Origin: Pseudomonas asiatica
GTDB taxonomy: Bacteria; Pseudomonadota; Gammaproteobacteria; Pseudomonadales; Pseudomonadaceae
Length of the DNA: 64,000 nt
Direction of reading: 5' to 3'
Assembly (NCBI RefSeq): GCF_040214835.1
Contig: NZ_CP157874.1
Location: 4,468,001-4,532,000 of the forward strand
Shown here one piece after another: positions 53,527 to 61,663 of the stretch. Made by a program: the position numbers and the translations under genes. The notes beneath the pieces were generated by a model. It was given only the letters and a program-made list of their open reading frames with translations. It was not told the DNA's origin and ran no database searches. Positions within the stretch are counted from its first letter, which is position 1. Every line of letters begins with the position of its first letter.

Positions 53527-54564
53527 GTGAACGCATCGCCGCTGCTCGCCGCTGTTTCCGCTGACTTTCCCTGCGGCGATGACCTCGAATATGACGCCGA
53601 GTTTCTGCAACTGGAGCGTGACGCCCAGGGCCGCCCCGAGCGCGTCATGGGCGACGCCGTCCAGCCTGCCGAGCCACCACAGTGGCGCGATATCGAGCAG
53701 GCAAGCACGACCTTGCTGCAACGCAGCAAGGACCTGCGCATCACCCATTTCCTGCTTCAGGCCAACCTGGCCCTGCACGGCCTCCCAGGGCTTGCCGCCA
53801 GCCTGGAACTGATCCGCGATCTGCTCGGCGAGTACTGGCTGCACCTGCACCCACAACTGGACGCCGCCGACGACAACGACCCTACGGTACGGGTCAACGC
53901 CCTCGCCGGCCTGGCCTGCGACACCAACATCGCGCTGCTGCGTGATGCCGTGCTGGTGCGCTCCCGTGCCTTTGGCCCGGTCACCCTGCGCGCGGCACTG
54001 CACGCCGCAGGCGTGCAGCATTTCGCCAGCGAACAGCTCAGCGCCGAGGAACTGGCCGCCGCCCTGCGTGACGCCGACCCCGACCAGCTGCAGCAATGCC
54101 AAGAGGCGCTGCGGCTGGCCCGCGAGGCGGTGGACGCCATCGAGAGCCGGGTCAACGACCAGGTCGGTTCGGCCAGCGGTATCGATTTGTCAGCCTTGCG
54201 CCAGCCGCTGCGCCAGGTGCAGCAGGTACTGGCTGACTACTGCCCCGACGGGGCGGGCCCAGCCCCGCAAGCCGATGACACGCCGGCTGCCGAGCGCGAT
54301 GACGAGCGGCAGGCGACCGCCAGTGCCGCCCCGGGCACACGGCCGGCTGCCCGCCCTGGTGAAGTCAACAGCCGCGAAGACGTGCAGCAGAGCCTTGACC
54401 GCCTGCTGCAGTACTACGCCCGCCACGAACCATCAAGCCCGCTGCCGGTACTGCTGCACCGGGCGAAGAAGCTGGTCCATGCCGATTTCGCAACCATTGT
54501 GCGCGACCTGATCCCCGATGGCTGGTCGCAATTCGAGAACCTGCGCGGCCCCGAGGACAACTGA
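53527..54564 (+). CDS. tssA: T6SS cap/baseplate protein TssA
   Basis: 345 residues of the ImpA family. The N-terminal signature runs from FPCGDDLEYDAEFLQLE to DLRITHFLLQANLALHGLPG; the C-terminus has a helical end (LDRLLQYYARHEPSSPLPVLLHRAKKLV). TssA starts and caps sheath polymerisation. The start is GTG 53527. GGAG lies 11 nt upstream, and a six-codon ORF (ATG 53510) overlaps the start. Confidence 0.92.
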   Translation: MNASPLLAAVSADFPCGDDLEYDAEFLQLERDAQGRPERVMGDAVQPAEPPQWRDIEQASTTLLQRSKDLRITHFLLQANLALHGLPGLAASLELIRDLLGEYWLHLHPQLDAADDNDPTVRVNALAGLACDTNIALLRDAVLVRSRAFGPVTLRAALHAAGVQHFASEQLSAEELAAALRDADPDQLQQCQEALRLAREAVDAIESRVNDQVGSASGIDLSALRQPLRQVQQVLADYCPDGAGPAPQADDTPAAERDDERQATASAAPGTRPAARPGEVNSREDVQQSLDRLLQYYARHEPSSPLPVLLHRAKKLVHADFATIVRDLIPDGWSQFENLRGPEDN

Positions 54565-54636
54565 CGTCCTCGGCCCGCATCAACACCGACGCCCGCAACG
54601 AACAGCGCCGCCGTACCGGCGACCAGGAGGAACAAC

Positions 54637-55152
54637 GTGGCGAAAGACAGCTCCCAGAAATTCATCGCGCGCAACCGTGCGCCGCGGGTGCAGATCGAAT
54701 ATGACGTCGAGCTCTACGGCGCCGAGAAGAAAGTCCAGTTGCCGTTCGTCATGGGCGTGCTGTCGGACCTTGCCGGCAAGCCGGCCGAACCGCTGCCAGC
54801 GGTGGCCGAGCGCAAGTTCCTGGAAATCGACGTTGACAACTTCGACTCGCGCCTGAAGGCGATGAAGCCACGCGTGGCCTTCAACGTGCCCAACGAACTG
54901 ACCGGCGAAGGCAACCTGAGCCTGGACATCACCTTCGAGAGCATGGACGACTTCAGCCCGGCCGCCGTGGCGCGCAAGGTCGACGCCCTCAACCAGCTGC
55001 TCGAGGCCCGCACCCAATTGGCCAACCTGCTGACCTACATGGACGGCAAGACCGGTGCCGAGGACATCATCCTCAAGGCCATCAAGGACCCGGCCCTGCT
55101 GCAAGCCCTGGCCAGTGCACCGAAACCCGTCGACAACGAGCCCAAGGCCTGA
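54637..55152 (+). CDS. tssB: T6SS sheath protein TssB (VipA)
   Basis: 171 residues starting at GTG 54637 right after AGGAGG. Family blocks NRAPRVQIEYDVE and LPFVMGVLSDLAG are clear. It pairs with TssC to form the contractile sheath that ClpV later dismantles. 11 bp before tssC. Confidence 0.96.
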   Translation: MAKDSSQKFIARNRAPRVQIEYDVELYGAEKKVQLPFVMGVLSDLAGKPAEPLPAVAERKFLEIDVDNFDSRLKAMKPRVAFNVPNELTGEGNLSLDITFESMDDFSPAAVARKVDALNQLLEARTQLANLLTYMDGKTGAEDIILKAIKDPALLQALASAPKPVDNEPKA

Positions 55153-55163
55153 GGAGACAGCCC

Positions 55164-56660
55164 ATGAACGATCCATTGCGCGACGCCCAGGCCCAGCCGG
55201 GAGCTGCCACCCAGGACCCGAGCGAGTTCGCCGCCCTGCTGCTGCAGGAATTCAAGCCCAAGACCGAACGTGCCAAGGAAGCGGTCGAAAGCGCCGTGCG
55301 TACCTTGGCCGAGCAGGCCCTGGCGCAGACCAGCCTGGTGTCCAACGATGCCATCGGCTCGATCGAGCAGATCATTGCCGCCATCGACGCCAAGCTGACC
55401 GCACAGGTCAACCAGATCATCCATCACGATGACTTCCAGCAGCTGGAAAGCGCCTGGCGTGGCCTGCACTACCTGGTCAACAACACCGAGAGCGACGAGC
55501 AGCTGAAGATCCGCGTGCTCAACGTCTCGAAGACCGAGCTGCACAAGACCTTGAAGAAATTCAAGGGCACTGCCTGGGACCAGAGCCCGGTGTTCAAGAA
55601 GCTGTACGAGGAAGAGTACGGCCAGTTCGGCGGCGAACCTTATGGCTGCCTGGTCGGCGACTACTACTTCGACCAGTCGCCACCCGACGTCGAGCTGCTG
55701 GGCGAGATGTCGAAGGTCTGCGCCTCGATGCACGCACCGTTCATTGCCGCCGCCTCGCCGACCGTGATGGGCATGGGCTCCTGGCAGGAGCTGAGCAACC
55801 CGCGCGACCTGACCAAGATCTTCACCACCCCGGAATACGCCGGCTGGCGCTCGCTGCGTGAGTCCGAAGACTCGCGCTACATCGGCCTGACCATGCCGCG
55901 CTTCCTGGCGCGTCTGCCTTATGGCGCCAAGACCGACCCGGTCGAAGCATTTGCCTTCGAAGAAGACACCGACGGCGCCGACAGCAGCAAGTACACCTGG
56001 GCCAACGCCGCCTATGCCATGGCCGTGAACATCAACCGCTCGTTCAAGTACTACGGCTGGTGCTCGCGCATTCGTGGCGTGGAGTCGGGTGGCGAAGTGC
56101 AGGGCCTGCCGGCGCACACCTTCCCCACCGACGACGGTGGCGTGGACATGAAGTGCCCGACCGAAATCGCCATTTCCGACCGCCGCGAAGCGGAGCTGGC
56201 CAAGAACGGGTTCATGCCGCTGTTGCACAAGAAGAACACCGACTTCGCTGCCTTCATTGGTGCCCAGTCGCTGCAGAAGCCGGCCGAATACGACGACCCG
56301 GACGCCACCGCCAACGCCAACCTGGCCGCGCGCCTGCCGTACCTGTTCGCCACCTGCCGCTTCGCTCACTACCTCAAGTGCATCGTTCGCGACAAGATCG
56401 GCTCGTTCAAGGAGAAGGACGAGATGCAGCGCTGGCTGCAGGACTGGATCCTCAACTACGTCGACGGCGACCCGGCGCACTCCACCGAGACCACCAAGGC
56501 CCAGCACCCGCTGGCAGCAGCCGAGGTTGTGGTCGAGGACGTCGAAGGCAACCCGGGTTACTACAACTCGCGCTTCTACCTGCGCCCGCACTACCAGCTC
56601 GAAGGGCTGACCGTGTCGCTGCGCCTGGTATCGAAGCTGCCTTCGGCCAAAGGGGCCTGA
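55164..56660 (+). CDS. tssC: T6SS sheath protein TssC (VipB)
   Basis: 498 residues, the large sheath subunit (EvpB/VipB family). Markers: FQQLESAWRGLHYLVNNTE, SPPDVELLGEMSKVCASMHAPF, GLTMPRFLARLPYG, LPYLFATCRFAHYLKCIVRDKIG. A REP pair follows before hcp. Confidence 0.97.
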   Translation: MNDPLRDAQAQPGAATQDPSEFAALLLQEFKPKTERAKEAVESAVRTLAEQALAQTSLVSNDAIGSIEQIIAAIDAKLTAQVNQIIHHDDFQQLESAWRGLHYLVNNTESDEQLKIRVLNVSKTELHKTLKKFKGTAWDQSPVFKKLYEEEYGQFGGEPYGCLVGDYYFDQSPPDVELLGEMSKVCASMHAPFIAAASPTVMGMGSWQELSNPRDLTKIFTTPEYAGWRSLRESEDSRYIGLTMPRFLARLPYGAKTDPVEAFAFEEDTDGADSSKYTWANAAYAMAVNINRSFKYYGWCSRIRGVESGGEVQGLPAHTFPTDDGGVDMKCPTEIAISDRREAELAKNGFMPLLHKKNTDFAAFIGAQSLQKPAEYDDPDATANANLAARLPYLFATCRFAHYLKCIVRDKIGSFKEKDEMQRWLQDWILNYVDGDPAHSTETTKAQHPLAAAEVVVEDVEGNPGYYNSRFYLRPHYQLEGLTVSLRLVSKLPSAKGA

Positions 56661-56668
56661 CAGACTTC

Positions 56669-56802
56669 GGGGCCGCTTCGCGGCCCTTTCGCGACGCAAG
56701 GCCGCTCCTGCACAGAGGGCCGACGTCGTGTGTTGAGTGAGAGACCGACGCAGCTTCTGTAGGAGCGGCCTTGCGTCGCGAAAGGGCTGCGCAGCAGCCC
56801 CA
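56669..56802. repeat. REP pair inside the T6SS operon, between tssC and hcp
   Basis: GGGGCCGCTTCGCGGCCC and CCTTTCGCGACGCAAGGCCG are followed about 60 bp later by the inverted CGGCCTTGCGTCGCGAAAGG and a GGGCTGC...GCAGCCC hairpin. It fills nearly the whole tssC-hcp gap and can fold into a large hairpin in the mRNA. Confidence 0.88.
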
Positions 56803-56845
56803 ACTGCACCAAACCGCCAACCTGACGCGTAATACCGAGGACACC

Positions 56846-57334
56846 ATGGCTGTAGACATTTTCATCAAGATCGGCGACATCAAGGGCGAGTCCCACGACA
56901 AGGCCCACAAGGACGAAATCGACGTGCTCAACTGGAGCTGGGGCATGTCCCAGTCCGGCAACATGCACATGGGCAGCGGCGGCGGCTCGGGCAAGGTCAA
57001 CATCCAGGACCTGTCGATCACCAAGTACATCGACAAGGCCAGCCCCAACCTGATGGCCCACTGCTCCAGCGGCAAGCACATCGACAAGGTCAAGCTGACC
57101 GTGCGCAAGGCCGGGGGCGAGAGCCAGGTCGAGTACCTGATCATCAACCTTGAAGAAGTCATCATCAGTTCGCTGAGCACTGGTGGCTCGGGCAGCGACG
57201 ACCGCCTGACCGAGCACGTGACCCTGAACTTCGCCAAGGTCACCGTCGACTATCAGCCGCAGAAAGCCGACGGCACCAAGGAAGGCGGCCCGATCAAGTA
57301 CGGCTGGAACATCCGCTCCAACGTCAAGATCTGA
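56846..57334 (+). CDS. hcp: T6SS tube protein Hcp
   Basis: 162 residues, the same length as P. aeruginosa Hcp1. Begins MAVDIFIKIGDIKGES; contains LNWSWGMSQSGN and YGWNIRSNVKI. Hexamers stack into the inner tube and chaperone small effectors. The adjacent Tae4-family gene suggests that effector is an Hcp cargo. Confidence 0.97.
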   Translation: MAVDIFIKIGDIKGESHDKAHKDEIDVLNWSWGMSQSGNMHMGSGGGSGKVNIQDLSITKYIDKASPNLMAHCSSGKHIDKVKLTVRKAGGESQVEYLIINLEEVIISSLSTGGSGSDDRLTEHVTLNFAKVTVDYQPQKADGTKEGGPIKYGWNIRSNVKI

Positions 57335-57404
57335 CCGACCGCGCCCGCGCCGCCTTGGCTGGCGCGGGCGCCTTCCCCCACCTCACCCGCTCACGGTGAA
57401 CCCC

Positions 57405-57845
57405 ATGGCCAAGCCTTCTTTCATCAACCTCTGGAATGCCTACCCGACCGACTCCTCGCCTTGCGACGGCGGCTGGGACAACCAGTGCGCCATCCGCATG
57501 AGTATCGCGCTCAACGGCGAGCACACCATCAAGGTGAACGCCGGTACCTACAGCGAACCACGTTGTGCCCATGGCCATGCCCGGGGTGCCGAATCGCTGG
57601 CCAACTGGCTGTGGAAGCACCATCTTGGCGCCCCGCTGCAACTGAGCGGCAGCGCAAGCGACCGCCTCAAGCTCGGCGAAAAGCGCGGCATCATCTTCTT
57701 CAAGGACTGCTTCGCCCGTGCCGGGCAGGCATTCGAAAACCGTACCGGCGATCACATCGATTTGTGGGACAGAGGCCGGGTCACGGGCTATTTCGCCGAC
57801 CAGGCCCATCGTTCCAAGGCCGTCTGGTTCTGGGAGCTGAAATGA
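57405..57845 (+). CDS. Tae4-family T6SS amidase effector
   Basis: 146 residues, no signal peptide. The Tae4 signature is present: Cys 28 in [31 protein letters not shown], and His 117 in [11 protein letters not shown]. These align with the Cys-His catalytic pair of Tae4 peptidoglycan amidases, which cut the D-Glu-mDAP bond of neighbouring cells. ATG 57405 chosen; GTG 57396 would add three residues. It overlaps the downstream lipoprotein gene by 4 bp. Confidence 0.88.
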   Translation: MAKPSFINLWNAYPTDSSPCDGGWDNQCAIRMSIALNGEHTIKVNAGTYSEPRCAHGHARGAESLANWLWKHHLGAPLQLSGSASDRLKLGEKRGIIFFKDCFARAGQAFENRTGDHIDLWDRGRVTGYFADQAHRSKAVWFWELK

Positions 57846-58282
57846 AACGTGCGCCCAAAGCCATGCCGGCCCTGCTGGTCGCGTTCGCCCTGAATGCCTG
57901 TGCACAGCCCCCCGCTCCCTCGTCGAACGCGGCGCCAGAGGTCAGCCTTGCCGGGAAAAAGCTCGTGCTGGTGAACCACGAAGGCCGCTGCGCGCTGCGC
58001 AAGGCCGATGCCTCGCTGTTGCAGCTGGAGATGCCCTGGCCCTGCCAGCTCAGCCCGGAGCGAGATGGCGGCAAGCCTCGCGTGGAGCAGTTCAATGGCG
58101 CGCAGATCATCATTGTCAGCCATGTGCAGCCAGACCCGTCACAACCCGGCCGTTGCGAAAGCCAGTACCAGGCGGTTCGCCAGCTGGGCGAGCGCCTGGA
58201 GCCTTCCATCCTGGCACGTGGCGCCAGCTGCTCGAACGGCCCTGTAGACCAGAAGAACTTCGTGGGGCTGTTCGAGTGGTAG
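57842..58282 (+). CDS. Lipoprotein, likely immunity protein for the Tae4 effector
   Basis: 146 residues with a basic start, a hydrophobic segment and lipobox ALNAC (Cys 21), followed by a Cys-containing domain with four further Cys. The ATGA overlap with the tae4 gene indicates coupled expression. It does not resemble the usual Tai4 immunity family. A periplasmic location fits protection against a peptidoglycan amidase. Immunity function is inferred from position. Confidence 0.68.
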   Translation: MKRAPKAMPALLVAFALNACAQPPAPSSNAAPEVSLAGKKLVLVNHEGRCALRKADASLLQLEMPWPCQLSPERDGGKPRVEQFNGAQIIIVSHVQPDPSQPGRCESQYQAVRQLGERLEPSILARGASCSNGPVDQKNFVGLFEW

Positions 58283-58791
58283 CCGAAATCGCCGCCCGCG
58301 ACCGTCTGCAGCCCTCGCTGCTGGACCGCCTGACCGACGACGACCCGGGCAACCCGCAGGAAGCGCCGGACAAGCGCGTGCTCAGCCTGCACCAGCTCAA
58401 GGCCTCGGTACTGCGCGACCTCGCCTGGTTGCTCAACACCACTTCGCTGCTCGACAGCGCCGCGACCCTGGGCACCCCGGCCGGGGCTTCGGTGATCAAC
58501 TACGGCCTGCCGGCCCTGGCCGGCAACAGCGCCTCGAACATCGACCTGGCCGCCCTGGAGCGCATCATCCACCAGGCCATCGCCACCTACGAGCCGCGCA
58601 TCCTCGCCCATACCCTGAAGGTGCGTGCCCAGGCCGCACCCGGCGAGATGAATGCCAACGCCCTGAGTTTCGAAATCGAAGGTGACCTGTGGGCCCAGCC
58701 GGCGGCCTTGCCGTTGCTGCTGCAGACCGAGGTGGACCTTGAGTCCGGCCATGTGCGCGTGGCCCCTGCCGAACGCCGGAGGCGTGCATGA
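58276..58791 (+). CDS. tssE: T6SS baseplate protein TssE
   Basis: 171 residues of the gp25-like family ([16 protein letters not shown] near the N-terminus, NYGLPALAG centrally, [14 protein letters not shown]). The start is GTG 58276, overlapping the lipoprotein stop by 7 bp; there is no ATG near the family N-terminus. Confidence 0.93.
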   Translation: MVAEIAARDRLQPSLLDRLTDDDPGNPQEAPDKRVLSLHQLKASVLRDLAWLLNTTSLLDSAATLGTPAGASVINYGLPALAGNSASNIDLAALERIIHQAIATYEPRILAHTLKVRAQAAPGEMNANALSFEIEGDLWAQPAALPLLLQTEVDLESGHVRVAPAERRRRA

Positions 58792-60650
58792 ACCCGCGCC
58801 TGCTCGAGCTGTACAACCAGGAGCTGCAGCACATCCGCGAAAGTGCGGCGGAGTTCGCCCGGGAATACCCGAAGATCGCCGGGCGCCTGACGCTGTCCGG
58901 GATCGAGTGTGCCGACCCCTATGTCGAGCGCCTGCTCGAAGGCTTCGCCTACCTCACCGCGCGGGTGCAACTGAAGCTGGATGCCGAGTACCCGACCTTC
59001 ACCCATAACCTGCTGGAGATCGCCTACCCGCACTACCTGGCGCCGACCCCGTCGATGACCGTGGTGCAACTGCAGACCGACCCCGACGAGGGTTCACTGG
59101 CCGCCGGGTTCCGCCTGCCGCGTGACAGCGTGCTGCGCGCCAACCTGGGGCGCAACTCGCAAACCCCGTGCGAGTTCCGCAGCACCCAGGACGTCACCCT
59201 CTGGCCCTTGCAGGTAGCCCGCGCCGAGTACTTCGGCAACCCCGGCGCGGTGCTCGGGCGCCTGGCCAGCAGCGTGCCACAAGCCCGCGCCGGCCTGCGC
59301 CTGACCCTGCGCAGTGGCGCCGAGGTGCCGTTCGCCAGCTTGCCGCTCAGCCATCTGCCGCTGTACCTCAACGGCGCCGACGAAACCCCGTTCCGCCTCT
59401 ACGAGCAACTGCTGGGCAGCGCCTGTGCGGTGTTCGTGCGCCAACCCGGCGCCGATTGGGTGGAACGTATTCCGGTCGAACAGGCCCTGCGCCCGTGTGG
59501 CTTCGATGACCGTGAAGCGGCGTTGCCGGTGGTGCCCCAGGCCTTCCAGGGCTACCGCCTGCTGCAGGAGTACTTCGCCCTGCCGCAGCGCTTCCTGTTC
59601 GTCGATTTTGCCGGGCTGGAGCAGGCCGTACAGCGCTGCACCGGCCAGACGCTGGAAGTGCTGGTATTGTTCGAACGCTTCGACCAGAGCCTGGAGAGCA
59701 GCGTCGGCGCGAGCCAGTTCGTGCCGTTCTGCACTCCGGCGATCAACCTGTTCCCGCGCCGTGTCGACCGCCTGCACCTTTCCGATCGAGTGCATGAGCA
59801 CCACGTGATCGCCGACCGCACCCGGCCCACCGATTTCGAGATCCATTCCCTGCAGCGGGTCACCGGCCACGGCACCGGGCCGGATCAGGAATTCCTGCCG
59901 TTCTATGCGGTGCGCGACCCGTCGCGCTACGGCCGCGACCAGGCCTACTACATCGTGCGCCGGGAGCCGCGGGTGCTGTCCAGCGACCAGCGACGCAATG
60001 GCACCCGCTCCAGCTACATGGGCAGCGAAACGTTCATCAGCCTGGTCGACGGCCAGCAGGCACCCTACCGTCACGACCTGCGCCAGCTGGGTATCAGCGC
60101 CCTGTGCAGCAACCGCGACCTGCCACTGTTCATGAGTGTTGGCGACGGGCGCAGCGACTTCAGCCTGGCCGACAGCGCACCGGTTGCCGGCGTGCGTTGC
60201 CTGGCCGGCCCGAGCCGGCCCAAGGCCAGCCATGCCCACGACAACCGCGCCTGGCGCCTGATCAGCCAGCTGTCGCTGAACTACCTGTCGCTGGCCGAGC
60301 ACGGCCAGGGCGCCGCCGCCCTGCGCGAATTGCTGCGCCTGTATGGCGACCCGCAGGACAGCGCCCTGAATCTGCAGATCGACGGCCTGCGCGACGTCAG
60401 CAGCAAGCCCTGCACCCGACGCCTGCCGATGCCCGGGCCGATCGTTTTCGGGCGTGGCCTGGAGATCACCCTGACCTTCGACGAAAACGCCTTCCGCGGG
60501 ACCGGCGTGTTCCTGCTCGGCGCGGTGTTCGAGCGTTTCCTGACCCGCTACGTGTCGATCAACAGCTTCACCGAAACGGTACTGCGCACCAGCGAACGCG
60601 GCGAGATCATGCGCTGGTCGGCCAAACCGGGGCGCAGGCCAACCTTATGA
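58788..60650 (+). CDS. tssF: T6SS baseplate protein TssF
   Basis: 620 residues (VasA/ImpG family). Begins [33 protein letters not shown], the family signature. With TssG it forms the baseplate wedge around TssK. Overlaps tssE by 4 bp and tssG by 4 bp. Confidence 0.96.
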   Translation: MNPRLLELYNQELQHIRESAAEFAREYPKIAGRLTLSGIECADPYVERLLEGFAYLTARVQLKLDAEYPTFTHNLLEIAYPHYLAPTPSMTVVQLQTDPDEGSLAAGFRLPRDSVLRANLGRNSQTPCEFRSTQDVTLWPLQVARAEYFGNPGAVLGRLASSVPQARAGLRLTLRSGAEVPFASLPLSHLPLYLNGADETPFRLYEQLLGSACAVFVRQPGADWVERIPVEQALRPCGFDDREAALPVVPQAFQGYRLLQEYFALPQRFLFVDFAGLEQAVQRCTGQTLEVLVLFERFDQSLESSVGASQFVPFCTPAINLFPRRVDRLHLSDRVHEHHVIADRTRPTDFEIHSLQRVTGHGTGPDQEFLPFYAVRDPSRYGRDQAYYIVRREPRVLSSDQRRNGTRSSYMGSETFISLVDGQQAPYRHDLRQLGISALCSNRDLPLFMSVGDGRSDFSLADSAPVAGVRCLAGPSRPKASHAHDNRAWRLISQLSLNYLSLAEHGQGAAALRELLRLYGDPQDSALNLQIDGLRDVSSKPCTRRLPMPGPIVFGRGLEITLTFDENAFRGTGVFLLGAVFERFLTRYVSINSFTETVLRTSERGEIMRWSAKPGRRPTL

Positions 60651-61663
60651 ACACCTTGCAGGCCATGCAGGACGAGCCCTGGGCGTACGACTTCTTCCAG
60701 GCGCTGCGCCGCCTCGAAGCGCAATACCCCGAGCTGCCACGCTTCGGTCATTCCCTGCGCCTGGCCGACGAGCCTGTGCGCCTGGGCCAGCGCCTGGACT
60801 GCGGGTTCGCCCCGTCGACCCTGGCCTCGGTCAGCGCCGACGGCAACCAGCCGGCGCGCCTGGAGCAGTTTTTCTTCGGCCTCGGTGGCCCCAACGGGCC
60901 GCTGCCACTGCACCTGACCGAATACATGCGCGAGCGCCAGCGCAACCATGCCGATTCGACCAGCAAGGCGTTCCTCGACGTCTTCCATCACCGCCTGCTG
61001 AGCCTGTTCTACCGTGCCTGGGCCGAAGCCCGACCGACCGTCAGCCACGATCGCCCGGGTGATGACTACTGGGCCGCGCGCCTGGCGGCGCTCAGTGGCC
61101 GTGGCCAACCCGAACTGCAAGGCCAGGGCGCGCTGGCCGACACCGCCAAACTGCACTGGTCCGGCCACCTGAGCGCGCAAACGCGCTACCCGGACGGCCT
61201 GTGCAGCATCCTCAGCGGGTATTTCGGCGTGCCTGTGACACTGGAAGAGTACGTCGGCCAGTGGCTTGAGCTGCCCGAACGCAGCCAGCTCGGCGTGCGC
61301 GCCAACCGCCTGGGCGTGGACCTGTGCCTGGGCCGCTACGCCTGGGACCGCCAGCACAAGTTCCGGCTGTGCCTCGGCCCGCTCAGCCTCGACCAGTACC
61401 ACGCCCTGCTGCCCGGCGGACAGGCCTTCGTCGAACTGGCGGCATGGGTCGCCGAATACCTGGGCCAGGAACTGGACTGGGACCTCAACCTGATCCTCGC
61501 GCAGGACCAGGTGCCTGCACTGCAACTCAATGCCGGCCTACGCCTGGGCTTCGATACCTGGCTCGGCCGCCCTCCGCACGATGCACGCGACCTGAAGCTG
61601 GCCCGGTACTACGCCGACCAGCCGGCCGCCGCCCACCATACAAGGAACCAGGACCATGGGTGA
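60647..61663 (+). CDS. tssG: T6SS baseplate protein TssG
   Basis: 338 residues (VasB/ImpH family). Begins [25 protein letters not shown] and has FFFGLGGPNGPLPLHLTEY, the family hallmark. The start ATG 60647 overlaps the tssF stop; its end overlaps the clpV start by 8 bp. Confidence 0.95.
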   Translation: MNTLQAMQDEPWAYDFFQALRRLEAQYPELPRFGHSLRLADEPVRLGQRLDCGFAPSTLASVSADGNQPARLEQFFFGLGGPNGPLPLHLTEYMRERQRNHADSTSKAFLDVFHHRLLSLFYRAWAEARPTVSHDRPGDDYWAARLAALSGRGQPELQGQGALADTAKLHWSGHLSAQTRYPDGLCSILSGYFGVPVTLEEYVGQWLELPERSQLGVRANRLGVDLCLGRYAWDRQHKFRLCLGPLSLDQYHALLPGGQAFVELAAWVAEYLGQELDWDLNLILAQDQVPALQLNAGLRLGFDTWLGRPPHDARDLKLARYYADQPAAAHHTRNQDHG

